From contig JAEYWD010000094.1 of assembly GCA_023429135.1 (NCBI GenBank), forward strand, positions 124,001 through 188,000: 64,000 nt of DNA. Reading direction: 5' to 3'. A program made the translations under genes and the position numbers. The notes under the pieces were generated by a model, which saw only the letters and a program-made list of their open reading frames with translations, did not search any database and had not been told where the DNA came from. This document shows positions 54,081 to 63,651 of the stretch, piece by piece. The stretch comes from Bacteroidota bacterium (GTDB lineage Bacteria > Bacteroidota > Bacteroidia > Bacteroidales > JAAUTT01). Position 1 is the stretch's first letter, and each line of letters opens with the position of its first letter.

Positions 54081-54281
54081 TTAGCTGGTGTGGCAAGCGT
54101 ATGAGCAAGTTTTGCAACCATTAACCTGGTAGAACTTTACTTTGGCCACTTTTACTGCTTCCTGACAAGTTGAAAAATATCCGAGATATGTTTTATCGGA
54201 TGGCATAAATATACAACCATCTTTATGGACTTCGTGGTCGCCATTAGCCTGGGCTTTGTTGTTTACATAATAATGATTCAT
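54081..54281 (-). CDS. Small Cys-rich conserved protein (MNHYYVNNKAQ type)
   Basis: 66 residues. The pattern YYVNNKAQANGDHEVHKDGC, then YLGYFSTCQEAVKVAK, then C-x2-C-x3-C near the end (CKTCSYACHTS) matches a small Bacteroidota protein family frequently annotated as hypothetical. The Cys cluster could bind zinc. It lies between hsdM and a divergent lipoprotein gene. Role unknown. Confidence 0.75.
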   Translation of the reverse strand: MNHYYVNNKAQANGDHEVHKDGCIFMPSDKTYLGYFSTCQEAVKVAKVKFYQVNGCKTCSYACHTS

Positions 54282-54437
54282 AATTGATAATTTTAGGTTA
54301 ATATTTATTTACCATTGAAATCTATCAGTAATTGTTTGTTAAAAATATTGCTTTTGCAAACCTAAGTCAAGAAAACCATTAAATTACCGGAACAATATTT
54401 GCTTATATCTAATACGTAATCTCCAACAGAACGAACT

Positions 54438-55241
54438 ATGAAAAACCTCCTGTATATATTCGCAATTATTGCTTTTCTCACTTCCTGTTGCCATTGCAAG
54501 GTAAAAGAAAGTGCGGTGACTGTCTGCAAGATTTATTTGAAGGAAAACGATGATCCCCAATACCTGCTCGAATCTCAAAGGTTTGACTCCACGGGGAAAA
54601 TTCTCGAAAAAGTTCATTTCCTGGAAAACGGATTAACAGCAAGTATTTACAGGTATTTTTACGATTCTCTCAACAGGCTGGTAAGCATGCGGGGTTTTAT
54701 TCCTGAGAGCAAAGATATGCCGGCTGTCTTTTCGACCTATACCTATAATAAATCGGGACTGAAAATATCTTCCAGGTCCTCAGGAATGAATATCGGGGAT
54801 ACAGTTTACTGCGCATACATTTACAATTCGCGCAATAAGCTTATACGAACCAAGGCCACTTCAAATCAAAAACCTGGAAAAAACATCATCATGTGGACCG
54901 GAATTGAGGAATTTAGTTACGACAAGAGAGACTCCCTGGTAAGCGTTTGGGTGACAAATCCTGATGGTTCGGATAAGCACATGGCCGATTCAATTTTTTA
55001 TAATGGCAATGAAATAATTCATTATAGTTACGATCAGTCCGGTAATACCTCTATAAAAATAAGTACATATCATAATGGGCTATTGATAAAAGAAACCCAA
55101 AACTATCAGGAGGTTCTATATAACTATGATAAGGAGAAGAGACTTATCCGAAAGGAAGTTACCGAATTCCCGGGCGGATCGTGTTTTGTTACGTCCAACC
55201 CACAGCCACACAAGCGGGTTTATACCTATGTTTACGAATAA
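54438..55241 (+). CDS. Lipoprotein with YD-like repeat pattern
   Basis: 267 residues. Lipoprotein-type start (MKNLLYIFAIIAFLTSCC). The mature part has repeated Tyr/Asp-rich strands (IYRYFYDSLNRLVSMRG, YTYNKSGLKISS, YDKRDSLVSVWV, YDQSGNTSIKIS), as in RHS/YD-repeat proteins but short. A decayed second copy of part of it is at 8331-8444. It converges with the DUF6150 gene three bases away. Function unknown. Confidence 0.7.
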   Translation: MKNLLYIFAIIAFLTSCCHCKVKESAVTVCKIYLKENDDPQYLLESQRFDSTGKILEKVHFLENGLTASIYRYFYDSLNRLVSMRGFIPESKDMPAVFSTYTYNKSGLKISSRSSGMNIGDTVYCAYIYNSRNKLIRTKATSNQKPGKNIIMWTGIEEFSYDKRDSLVSVWVTNPDGSDKHMADSIFYNGNEIIHYSYDQSGNTSIKISTYHNGLLIKETQNYQEVLYNYDKEKRLIRKEVTEFPGGSCFVTSNPQPHKRVYTYVYE

Positions 55242-55244
55242 TAA

Positions 55245-55580
55245 TCAATACATCAGCCCTTGCTTTGCCTTATTTCTCCAGCCGGCCTGATTTTCGTATT
55301 CTACAAAATAAATTTTTAAGTCGGCCTGGTTCTCATAGTCAACAAAGTAGATTTTCTTTTTTGCCTGATTTTCGTATTGCGTAAAAAACCATTTACCATC
55401 ATTCTCCCCTGCCTGGTTTTCGTATTTCACTTTGTAAACACAAAGGTCGGCCTGGTTTTCGTACTTCACCACAAATACTTTAACATCGGCCTGATTTTCG
55501 TATTGCACACTGTAAACTTTTTGAGCCTGGGCAATGGTCAAAGTAGTTAAAGCCAGCAAAAGCAATAATATTTTTTTCAT
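55245..55580 (-). CDS. DUF6150-type exported repeat protein
   Basis: 111 residues from ATG 55580, giving a signal peptide (MKKILLLLLALTTLTIAQAQ). Six repeats of about 13 residues with the core YENQA(D/G) follow (VQYENQADVK, VKYENQADLC, VKYENQAGE, TQYENQAKK, VDYENQADLK, VEYENQAGW), all strand-like, as in the DUF6150 family. It is exported and probably forms a small beta structure. Role unknown. Confidence 0.8.
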   Translation of the reverse strand: MKKILLLLLALTTLTIAQAQKVYSVQYENQADVKVFVVKYENQADLCVYKVKYENQAGENDGKWFFTQYENQAKKKIYFVDYENQADLKIYFVEYENQAGWRNKAKQGLMY

Positions 55581-55705
55581 AATCACAGACAATTGATCCA
55601 AGGGCTAAGGTATAAAACAATGGCGGAATGCAAAAGCCAATCCTCACCTTCCTATGGTGAATTATTTTACTATTTATCAAAATCCTCTCCACCCAAAAAT
55701 CCTTT

Positions 55706-55736
55706 TTTGATTAATCCTTTCATCCTGCTATTTTTG
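55706..55736 (+). promoter_or_regulatory. Promoter of gltX
   Basis: TTTG at 55706-55709, 19 bases, TATTTTTG at 55729-55736: an exact match to the Bacteroidetes consensus. ATG of gltX is at 55751. Confidence 0.85.
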
Positions 55737-55750
55737 CAAAAAAATTTATT

Positions 55751-57277
55751 ATGACTCAGAAAGTTCGTGTCCGTTTTGCTCCCAGTCCCACCGGCCCTCT
55801 TCACATTGGCGGTGTGCGTACTGCTCTTTATAATTACCTCTTTGCGCGTAAACACCAGGGAACGTTTATCCTGCGAATAGAAGATACCGACCAAACCCGC
55901 TTTGTTCCCGGTGCCGAACAATATATCATGAATTCGCTCCGCTGGAGCGGAATCACCGTTGATGAAGGTATTGAAGAAGGTGGTCCTTTTGGGCCATACC
56001 GCCAGAGCGACCGCAAGCAGCTTTACCGACAGTATGCCGATCAGCTTGTGGAAACCGGTTTTGCCTATTATGCTTTCGATACTCCCGAGGAACTCGAAGC
56101 CATGCGCAAGCAGCTCGAAGAATCTAAAGCCACAAACACTGCTTATTCTCCTTCCACCCGTGGGCAGATGAAAAATTCGCTTACGCAGGGCGAAGCCGAA
56201 ACAAAATCGATTCTGGCCTCGGGCGCTCCATATGTGATCCGTTTCAAAATGCCCGAAAACGAAGAAGTGGTTGCCACCGACCTTATCCGTGGCGAAGTGC
56301 GCGTAAACACCTCCACGCTCGACGATAAAGTGCTGTTTAAGTCGGACGGCATGCCCACCTACCATTTGGCCAATGTGGTCGACGATTACCTGATGAAAAT
56401 ATCGCATGTAATCCGTGGCGAGGAATGGCTTCCTTCCATGCCTCTGCACGTTTTGTTATACCGTAGCTTTGGCTGGCAGGATGTAATGCCTAAATTTGCG
56501 CATCTGCCACTTCTGCTTAAACCCGACGGCAAAGGCAAACTCAGCAAACGCGATGGCGACCGGCTTGGTTTTCCTGTTTTCCCGCTTCAATGGACTGATC
56601 CAACTTCGGGCGAAGTCTCTTCGGGTTACCGCGAATCGGGTTACCTGCCCGAGGCTTTTATAAACATCCTTGCTTTTCTGGGATGGAACCCCGGCACCGA
56701 GCAGGAGCTTTTCTCCATGCAGGAACTTGTCGATGCTTTCTCCATTGAGCACATCCACAAAGCAGGCGCCAAATTCGACTTCGAGAAAGCGAAATGGTTC
56801 AACCACCAGTACCTTGTAAAACTTTCGGATGCCGAACTGGCAGGTATGTTTAACCCTATTCTTGAGCAAAAAGGAATTTTTACTACATTGGCAAGAGTAG
56901 AGAAGGTTTGTTCTTTAGTAAAAGAACGGGTGAACTTTGTAAAGGAAGTTTGGGAGCAGGCATCTTATTTCTTTTTAGCTCCAAAAGATTACGATCCCGA
57001 GGTGATCAAAAAACGCTGGAAACCCGAAATCCCTGCCATTCTGATGGAGGTTACCCAATTATTAGATGGGTTAAACGACTTTTCTGCACCAGACATTCAC
57101 GAGGCTTTACACTTTCTGCTCGAAAGCAAAAAATATAACTTCGGACAGGTAATGAACTGTTTACGTTTATCCATGGTAGGAACATCGAAGGGGCCGGATC
57201 TTCCTGTAATAATGGAATTTTTAGGTAAAAAAGAAGTTATTTTCCGTATCGAAAAAGCTGTCAAAACGATTGGATAA
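55751..57277 (+). CDS. gltX: Glutamate-tRNA ligase
   Basis: 508 residues. Class I synthetase: FAPSPTGPLHIGGVRTALYNY with HIGG at 18-21, and KLSKR at 263-267, the KMSKS-type loop. It charges tRNA-Glu (and possibly tRNA-Gln in organisms using the transamidation route). A consensus promoter precedes it. Confidence 0.97.
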   Translation: MTQKVRVRFAPSPTGPLHIGGVRTALYNYLFARKHQGTFILRIEDTDQTRFVPGAEQYIMNSLRWSGITVDEGIEEGGPFGPYRQSDRKQLYRQYADQLVETGFAYYAFDTPEELEAMRKQLEESKATNTAYSPSTRGQMKNSLTQGEAETKSILASGAPYVIRFKMPENEEVVATDLIRGEVRVNTSTLDDKVLFKSDGMPTYHLANVVDDYLMKISHVIRGEEWLPSMPLHVLLYRSFGWQDVMPKFAHLPLLLKPDGKGKLSKRDGDRLGFPVFPLQWTDPTSGEVSSGYRESGYLPEAFINILAFLGWNPGTEQELFSMQELVDAFSIEHIHKAGAKFDFEKAKWFNHQYLVKLSDAELAGMFNPILEQKGIFTTLARVEKVCSLVKERVNFVKEVWEQASYFFLAPKDYDPEVIKKRWKPEIPAILMEVTQLLDGLNDFSAPDIHEALHFLLESKKYNFGQVMNCLRLSMVGTSKGPDLPVIMEFLGKKEVIFRIEKAVKTIG

Positions 57278-57295
57278 TCGTATATTCAACACCAA

Positions 57296-57326
57296 TTTGG
57301 CAATTAACAAATTTCGTGTACGTTTG
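57296..57326 (+). promoter_or_regulatory. Promoter of the PSP1/RicT-like gene
   Basis: TTTG at 57296-57299, 19 bases, TACGTTTG at 57319-57326, with ATG at 57347. It exactly fits the Bacteroidetes consensus. Confidence 0.85.
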
Positions 57327-57346
57327 TAACTTTAATTCGAAAATGA

Positions 57347-58537
57347 ATGGATAGTAAAGATATATGTATCTCACGCGGCGCTTTCAATGCTAATCCCGAG
57401 GTTACGGAGGCATTAGCACCCTGCAAAGCTGTGGGATGTAACAAACTCAACACCTGCGACTGGCTGGCCGACTTACCTGAAACCGGAAGGACTACCGACA
57501 TTGTGGAGATCCGGTTTAAGAATACCCGCAAAAGCTTTTATAAAAATGTAAACGGAATACGTTTGGTGCCTGGCGACCTGGTTGCCGTGGAAGCATCACC
57601 GGGTCACGACATAGGCATTGTTTCGCTTACCGGCGACCTTGTGTTACGACAGATGCAACGCATGAACCTCAGGATTAGCGAAAACGAAGAGATGAAAAAG
57701 ATCTACCGTAAAGCTAAAACTGTTGACATTGAAAAATGGATTCAGGCGATAGAGCTCGAAAAGCATACAATGTTACGTTCACGTCAGATTGCATCGAAGC
57801 TGGAGCTCAACATGAAGATCGGCGACGTGGAATATCAGGGCGATAAAACCAAGGCCATATTCTACTATATCGCCGACGACCGGGTGGATTTCCGCGAATT
57901 GATAAAACTGCTCGCAGAGGAATTCAAGGTACGTATTGAGATGAAACAGATAGGAGCCCGTCAGGAAGCAGGCCGTATCGGAGGGATTGGATCGTGTGGC
58001 CGCGAACTTTGCTGCAGCACCTGGCTTACAAATTTTGTGTCGGTAACTACCAATTCGGCACGTTATCAGGAGGTTTCGCTCAATCCTACAAAATTAGCGG
58101 GTCAGTGCGGTAAACTGAAATGCTGCCTTAACTACGAGCTGAAATGTTATGTGGATGCCCGTCAGGATTTCCCGAACACGGAAACTCCGCTGGAGATTTT
58201 CGACGGCACTGCTTATCATTTCAAAACCGATGTTTACCGCCGGTTGATGTGGTATTCCTTCTCGAAAGAAGACTCCGTTAACCTTGTTCCTGTTCCTGTT
58301 GAAAGAGTGAACGAAATCGTGAAACTCAATAAAGAGGGCGTTAAGGTGAAGAAGATTATCGAAACCGAGGAAGAACGTCAGAAAGAACTTACTTTTAACA
58401 ACGTGGTTGGGCAGGATAGTGTAACGCGCTTTCAGGACAACAAAAACAATAACAAACATCACAAGCATCACAGAAATAAAAATAAAAACAGACCTAAGCC
58501 GCAGAATCCGCAGCAGCAGGGGCCTAAAAACCAATAA
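57347..58537 (+). CDS. PSP1-domain protein (RicT/YaaT-like)
   Basis: 396 residues. The PSP1 region is shown by GSCGRELCCSTWL and CGKLKCCLNYEL, Cys-rich motifs in the middle, preceded by VEIRFKNTRKSFYKN and GDLVAVEASPGHDIGIVSLTGD. The end is Lys/Asn/His-rich and disordered. RicT/YaaT in Firmicutes binds Fe-S clusters and affects mRNA processing; in Bacteroidota the role is not settled. It is followed by gldH 12 bases later. Confidence 0.88.
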   Translation: MDSKDICISRGAFNANPEVTEALAPCKAVGCNKLNTCDWLADLPETGRTTDIVEIRFKNTRKSFYKNVNGIRLVPGDLVAVEASPGHDIGIVSLTGDLVLRQMQRMNLRISENEEMKKIYRKAKTVDIEKWIQAIELEKHTMLRSRQIASKLELNMKIGDVEYQGDKTKAIFYYIADDRVDFRELIKLLAEEFKVRIEMKQIGARQEAGRIGGIGSCGRELCCSTWLTNFVSVTTNSARYQEVSLNPTKLAGQCGKLKCCLNYELKCYVDARQDFPNTETPLEIFDGTAYHFKTDVYRRLMWYSFSKEDSVNLVPVPVERVNEIVKLNKEGVKVKKIIETEEERQKELTFNNVVGQDSVTRFQDNKNNNKHHKHHRNKNKNRPKPQNPQQQGPKNQ

Positions 58538-58549
58538 TGCAGTTGTATT

Positions 58550-59032
58550 ATGAAACAGATAAGAATTTCGGTTAAAACCATTCTCGCTTCGTTGCTGGTG
58601 ATTTTATTGCATGCAGCATGCGATAACCAGAGAGTTTTCGAAAAGAATACCGAGTTGCCCGATTATATCTGGGATAAAAACAACATAGTGAAATTCAGCG
58701 TCGACATCCAGGACACCATTTCGTCGCACAACCTCTATATCAACGTGCGGAATGCAAGCCATTACCAGTACAATAACCTGTTTTTGTTTGTAACAACCCG
58801 TGCCCCCAAGGGTGGCGTAGTGAAAGATACAGTTGAACTTACCCTGGCCGATGCAAAGGGCAGATGGCTTGGGAAAGGACTGGGCGATATATGGGATAAC
58901 CAGATTCTTTACAAGCGAAATGTTCGCTTTCCGTTTAAAGGAACTTATACATTTGAACTGGAACAAGCCATGCGGAATACAAAACTACCGTATGTTATGG
59001 ATGCAGGAATCAGGATAGAGAAAGTGGAATAA
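58550..59032 (+). CDS. gldH: Gliding motility lipoprotein GldH
   Basis: 160 residues. Signal with a lipobox-type Cys (LLVILLHAACD). The mature part, with YIWDKNNIVKFSVDIQDTISSHNLYINVRNASHYQYNNLFLFV and GIRIEKVE at the end, matches GldH. It is an envelope lipoprotein needed for gliding in Flavobacterium and often kept in non-gliding Bacteroidota next to the PSP1 gene. Confidence 0.9.
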   Translation: MKQIRISVKTILASLLVILLHAACDNQRVFEKNTELPDYIWDKNNIVKFSVDIQDTISSHNLYINVRNASHYQYNNLFLFVTTRAPKGGVVKDTVELTLADAKGRWLGKGLGDIWDNQILYKRNVRFPFKGTYTFELEQAMRNTKLPYVMDAGIRIEKVE

Positions 59033-59054
59033 AATAAGTATCAAGACATAAATA

Positions 59055-59771
59055 GTGGGAAAGAATAAACTGCAACGTTTTGCTGAGATGGCGACGTTTG
59101 AAAATGTTGTGCAGCCATCGCTCGACGAGATCAATAACAAAGACTATCATCTGAAAGGAAAGTGGAGTTCGGAGTTCTTCAAAAACGATAAACCCATCGT
59201 ACTGGAACTTGGCTGTGGCAAAGGGGAATATACATTGGGACTTTCGAGAAAATATCCCGATAAAAACTTTCTGGGAATCGACATTAAAGGGGCCCGTATC
59301 TGGGGCGGAGCCAAAGAGGCTCTGAAGGAAAAACTTACCAATGTCGGTTTTTTGCGCACCCGCATCGAACATATCAATTCTTTCTTTACCAAAGATGAGA
59401 TTTCAGAAATCTGGATTACGTTCCCCGACCCTCAGGAGAAACGCATCCGGGCAAAAAAACGTTTAACCTCCTCCAGGTTTCTGCCCAACTACCGGAAATT
59501 TCTGAAACCCGGTGGAATTATCCATCTTAAAACCGATAATTCTATTCTTTACAACTATACGCATAACCTTGCCGTTTTAAACAACTTCGACATATTGCTC
59601 GACACTGCCGATTTGTATAATTCGGGTCAGACCGACGACATTCTGGAGATTAAAACGTTTTATGAAAGTCAGTATTTAGCCTTGGGCGTGCCCATTAAGT
59701 ATATAAAATTTATTATTCCGCACCACAACGAAATAGTAGAGCCACCAGAAGATGAAGAAGGAGTATCCTGA
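59055..59771 (+). CDS. trmB: tRNA (guanine46-N7)-methyltransferase
   Basis: 238 residues from GTG 59055 (ATG 59088 is an alternative). The SAM-binding motif VLELGCGKGEYTLGL and the catalytic-area motif WITFPDPQEKRIRAKKRLT are typical, as is HLKTDN. Its end overlaps the next gene by 20 bases. It makes m7G46 in tRNA. Confidence 0.94.
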   Translation: MGKNKLQRFAEMATFENVVQPSLDEINNKDYHLKGKWSSEFFKNDKPIVLELGCGKGEYTLGLSRKYPDKNFLGIDIKGARIWGGAKEALKEKLTNVGFLRTRIEHINSFFTKDEISEIWITFPDPQEKRIRAKKRLTSSRFLPNYRKFLKPGGIIHLKTDNSILYNYTHNLAVLNNFDILLDTADLYNSGQTDDILEIKTFYESQYLALGVPIKYIKFIIPHHNEIVEPPEDEEGVS

Positions 59772-60099
59772 TTTTTACAAACTGGTTTACGAAGTCACCA
59801 AAAAAGTTCCGTATGGCCGGGTAACCTCCTACGGGGCGATTGCCCGTTACCTGGGAACAGCGCAATCCAGCCGCATGGTAGGTTATGCGCTGAATGGCTG
59901 CCATTCGTCCGAAGAATTTATCCCCGCTCACCGCGTTGTAAACCGCAACGGATTGCTCAGTGGCAAGCATCATTTCGGTGGTCCCGATGTGATGCAGCAA
60001 CTCCTCGAAAGCGAGGGCATAGAAGTTGACAACGACAAAGTTGTAAACTTTAAAGAGCTGTTCTGGGATCCGATGACGGAGCTGGGAATGGAGGATTGA
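59752..60099 (+). CDS. Alkyltransferase-like protein (MGMT family, Cys replaced)
   Basis: 115 residues of the MGMT C-terminal domain: VPYGRVTSYGAIARYLGTAQSSRMVGYALNGC and PAHRVVNRNG. The active-site PCHR is PAHR, Cys to Ala at position 59, so it cannot transfer alkyl groups. Alkyltransferase-like proteins bind O6-alkylguanine and flag it for nucleotide excision repair. Its start lies within trmB. Confidence 0.9.
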   Translation: MKKEYPDFYKLVYEVTKKVPYGRVTSYGAIARYLGTAQSSRMVGYALNGCHSSEEFIPAHRVVNRNGLLSGKHHFGGPDVMQQLLESEGIEVDNDKVVNFKELFWDPMTELGMED

Positions 60100-60242
60100 T
60101 CACTATAATTATCTTACTCCAACATCTTCATTTCCTCCAACCGTTTCCATCAAAGCATAAAAATATTTCCTTCCTTAAGTTTATGCAGGTTATACCATGC
60201 ATCGAGTGCTCTTCCAAGGACCAATTTGTAAAAACAGTCCTT

Positions 60243-62813
60243 TTATTCTATCATCCGTTTTTCCAATTCGGCCTTTAATGAGCCATTGTCCATATGGCCC
60301 AACTTTGGGTTTATTACTTCTCCCCGCTTACCAACAAGTATACAATGAGGAATACCGGATATGTTAAACTTGCCGCATAAAAAATTCCACTCATCGTTTG
60401 AAACACGGTAGTGTTCGCCTTTTATACCGGGAATCATATTCGACCATGTGTTTTCTGGTGAAGACGGACCGGTTATGTATACAAAAACAACATCTTTGCC
60501 AGCCATTTCTTCTTTAAGCGGTTTTATTTGTTCTATTCCCGAACGACAAGGACCGCACCAGGTTGCCCAAAAATCGACATACACTACTTTGCCTTTGTAT
60601 TTTGCCATGATACCGTCGAAAAGCTTGTCGGCTTCAGTTTTAGGCACATTGTTGACTACATAATCAGTTTTCAGTTTATTAGCTTCTAACTTTAACTTGG
60701 TTTGCTGATTACACCAAGCAATATATCCGGCAATAAAAGGAGTCGAAATTTGTTTTTGAATATCTTTTATTTCATTATCTGAAACTGGTGACATTTCTTC
60801 CACTATTCCGCGCGAAACATCCTGTGCATTCATTATATCGGAGGCAAAACCAAGCTTTACCCCAAGTCTCTTTTCGAGGTTTTCGTTTCTGGCTTTTTTT
60901 TGTTTTTTAGCAAAATAACTATTTAAAAATTGGTTGTGCTTCTCGTGAAATTGGTTTATTAAGTCGTTATTAATCGGATTTGATTTGAAGTATTCGGCAA
61001 TTTTTTTTGCATCATCCGAGTTATCGTATTCTTTGGCGGCCTTTAAATATTCTTTTTCTCTGTCAGTAAGTTGAACTCCTTTTTCAATCAAATGTTTTTC
61101 AATCTCAATATTTTTTACCTCCTTACCACTTGAAAATAAAGGCTTAAGTGTATCCTGGTATGTTTTAAAGAAGTCTTGCTGCAGTTTTCCATATTTTTGC
61201 TGAAAAGCTTTATAATCTGGAAGATTCAAAATCTCCTCCTGTTTTCTTAATTTTTCTACAAGAGTCTTTTCCGATTCAGTGAATGTGTACCCCGATTTTT
61301 GAAGTTCTTCGGCAATCCCCAAAGTTGTAATACTAAAATTCGAGCCACGCAGAATATCAAGGTATTTAAGCCGGTTAATAAAAGAATTATAACCAGGGCA
61401 TAAGACAGCTAATGAATTGTTTGCATTTTCATTTGTAATAAAATTATAATACGCGGCGGTAAGTGAATCCATTTTTATGGGCAATGTTCGCTGTTCGCGG
61501 GGAATTTTATGTTTCTCGCGGTATGCGGCTTCAAAATTCCAATCATATTCCATAATGTCGCTGAAGTAACTGTAAACAATATCAAGTTTTTTAACCTGAT
61601 ATGCTTTGGCACCAATAGCACTGGTTTGCATCATAGCTTCAAGCGCTTCGGTGTCTTTCTTCTGTAAATTCTGACAATAAACTTTATAATCGGCAGGTTT
61701 CATTTCAAGAATTTTACTTCTCATCTCGTAGTAGTTGAAACTGTTTATTTTCTCCAGTTTCAGCAAATCCGCATTTACTTTGCCCAACTCGCCCATGAAA
61801 AGAGATGAACCATCGGAACTTCCCGGATCTACCATGTGAAATACAGTTTTACCAGGTTCCAGAAAAACCGATCCGTTATAAAAAGTTGAGCGCACCCAAG
61901 TAATATGAGGGTAATACAAAGGCAGTTTTACTGTAAAGAAACCATTATCGGATATTTTGATTGTAAAGGAATTTTGTTCGCCCGTAACGATATCATCAAT
62001 CGAAATACCCATTGTTTTACCACCAATACGCGGGGTATAGCCTTTTAAATAGCCGCTGTATGTAGCCGAGTCAATTTTAAATACCGGCAATTGGTAAGGT
62101 TTGTCGTTGTCTTTAGTTTTAACATTTATTTTATTAATGTTCTTGCTATAATTATTTGCTGTTTTGCCCGATTCTCCAATGCTACAGCTTCCATCTTTAT
62201 TTGTTTTTACAAACAGCTCTACAATTCCTGTTTTACCTTTTATCTTAATGGAGCCCTTCCCGTCCTTCAGCTTATTATCAATATAAACCCAAGGTTGGCT
62301 TTTATATATCACTAAGGTATCAAATAAGCTGATTTCCCAATTGCCGGTATTTATATTAAACCAGTTTCCCAGAAGATCCTGTGGCAGATTGGACGAGTTT
62401 TTCAGAGGCTTTAACTGAATATCATAAATATTCCAGTTGCCCCCATTGTCTTCACCATAATCAATAGTTTTTACGGTATTTTCTATTTTAGGGAAGTATA
62501 ATTTGTAGTTAATTTCACCTGATTCTTTAATAAAGGATTGGTCATTTATAGTTACCCCTTCGGCGTGGGTAATAAATAATTTTTGAGTGCCATCGGCTGG
62601 CTTAATAAATGTTTTATCTGGAATTGAAAATCCGGTTCCCGGGTTGGCGCTTGCACGAAAATAAAGAACGGTAGCTGTATCAAGAATTTCGATCTTTTGG
62701 ATTCTGATCATCGATGTTGAACTAAAACCCACTACAGGGTTTTCAATAGTTGGTTGCCCAAAGACTACTAATGATAATAAAAGCATGAGGCAGGAAAGAA
62801 AATTTTTCTTCAT
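60243..62813 (-). CDS. TlpA-like thioredoxin-domain exported protein
   Basis: 856 residues with a signal peptide (FLSCLMLLLSLVVFGQ). A long N-terminal region of about 700 residues of mixed strands and Lys-rich helices comes first. The last 140 residues are a TlpA/ResA-type thioredoxin domain, with VYVDFWATWCGPCRSGIEQI (CGPC) and GIPHCILVGKRGEVINP. Such hybrids are common in Bacteroidota envelopes and probably keep partner proteins reduced. It is a monocistronic minus-strand gene. Confidence 0.85.
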   Translation of the reverse strand: MKKNFLSCLMLLLSLVVFGQPTIENPVVGFSSTSMIRIQKIEILDTATVLYFRASANPGTGFSIPDKTFIKPADGTQKLFITHAEGVTINDQSFIKESGEINYKLYFPKIENTVKTIDYGEDNGGNWNIYDIQLKPLKNSSNLPQDLLGNWFNINTGNWEISLFDTLVIYKSQPWVYIDNKLKDGKGSIKIKGKTGIVELFVKTNKDGSCSIGESGKTANNYSKNINKINVKTKDNDKPYQLPVFKIDSATYSGYLKGYTPRIGGKTMGISIDDIVTGEQNSFTIKISDNGFFTVKLPLYYPHITWVRSTFYNGSVFLEPGKTVFHMVDPGSSDGSSLFMGELGKVNADLLKLEKINSFNYYEMRSKILEMKPADYKVYCQNLQKKDTEALEAMMQTSAIGAKAYQVKKLDIVYSYFSDIMEYDWNFEAAYREKHKIPREQRTLPIKMDSLTAAYYNFITNENANNSLAVLCPGYNSFINRLKYLDILRGSNFSITTLGIAEELQKSGYTFTESEKTLVEKLRKQEEILNLPDYKAFQQKYGKLQQDFFKTYQDTLKPLFSSGKEVKNIEIEKHLIEKGVQLTDREKEYLKAAKEYDNSDDAKKIAEYFKSNPINNDLINQFHEKHNQFLNSYFAKKQKKARNENLEKRLGVKLGFASDIMNAQDVSRGIVEEMSPVSDNEIKDIQKQISTPFIAGYIAWCNQQTKLKLEANKLKTDYVVNNVPKTEADKLFDGIMAKYKGKVVYVDFWATWCGPCRSGIEQIKPLKEEMAGKDVVFVYITGPSSPENTWSNMIPGIKGEHYRVSNDEWNFLCGKFNISGIPHCILVGKRGEVINPKLGHMDNGSLKAELEKRMIE

Positions 62814-63156
62814 TTTAGTTAATTATTGGTTGTGTGTTTCAAGGTTTGTGAAATGGCGGCACTTTTTGCAGTTGGTTACCTCCAATATTATATCGCCGAT
62901 AAATTTACAATATCTTTTAATATGGCCAAATATTTTCAGATGTGATTGGATAATAGTCGACAAACCAAATTATTGCGATCTCAATTCAAAAGTAACTGTT
63001 CCAAATCCAAAATATTACCCATTATTAGAAACACTACCAGAGCCTGCCTTGTTCGGCTAATGCTGTGTCTAAACAGGATGTATCCATTCAGGCTTTTGCC
63101 TGATAATTAAGCCGTTTTCCGCGATTACTTTTATTAGCCGAATGGTTTGTGGTGAT
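62814..63156. other. Intergenic region with inverted repeats
   Basis: 343 bases. It contains TTCGGCTAAT (63052-63061) and ATTAGCCGAA (63133-63142), a 10-bp inverted repeat with a 71-base spacer, and TCAGGC/GCCTGA (63088-63093, 63098-63103) inside the spacer. No gene was seen; it may form a structured RNA or a repeat remnant. Confidence 0.4.
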
Positions 63157-63648
63157 TTACAGCCTCACCTCCATCTCCTTCATCGCATTTAGCATATCCT
63201 TATGCTTGTAAATGCCATCATCCGAAAGATGCGGATTGGCATCAGCAATTTTAAAGTCGGCGGTGTCGATCATATACGAACAGGTGTCTGAAATATGTTT
63301 GGGGTTATCATCCTTTAAATAACGGAGCAGTTCTAAAACAGCACCGGCGGCATTCAATGCGTAGGATACCTCAATTTCCAAATAATCTTCGGTATCCGGA
63401 ATGATAGGTTCCAGTTTTTCAATCCACGCTGAGAGGGTTTTGTCTTCGGCTTTGCCGTCTGATTTCTCACAGAATTCAATGGCATCTTTCAGAAGATTGG
63501 GATCGCCAAACTTATTTTTACCAGCAAAGTTGCTGTAGTCGGGATAAAGTTCGTGACAAACAAACAGTCCGAGTGCGATGCGTTTCTCGTGACTGGCACC
63601 GGCAATAAGTTTATCCAGCTTATCGAAGAAATTGAGGTATGCCTGCAT
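63157..63648 (-). CDS. DUF416-family protein
   Basis: 163 residues. The pattern HEKRIALGLFVCHELYPDYSNFAGKNKFGDPNLLKDAIEF and VSYALNAAGAVLELLRYLKDD fits the DUF416 family (YjaG), small soluble all-helical proteins of unknown role. It starts 4 bases after the stop of the upstream gene on the same strand and is likely co-transcribed with it. Confidence 0.85.
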   Translation of the reverse strand: MQAYLNFFDKLDKLIAGASHEKRIALGLFVCHELYPDYSNFAGKNKFGDPNLLKDAIEFCEKSDGKAEDKTLSAWIEKLEPIIPDTEDYLEIEVSYALNAAGAVLELLRYLKDDNPKHISDTCSYMIDTADFKIADANPHLSDDGIYKHKDMLNAMKEMEVRL

Positions 63649-63651
63649 GTT

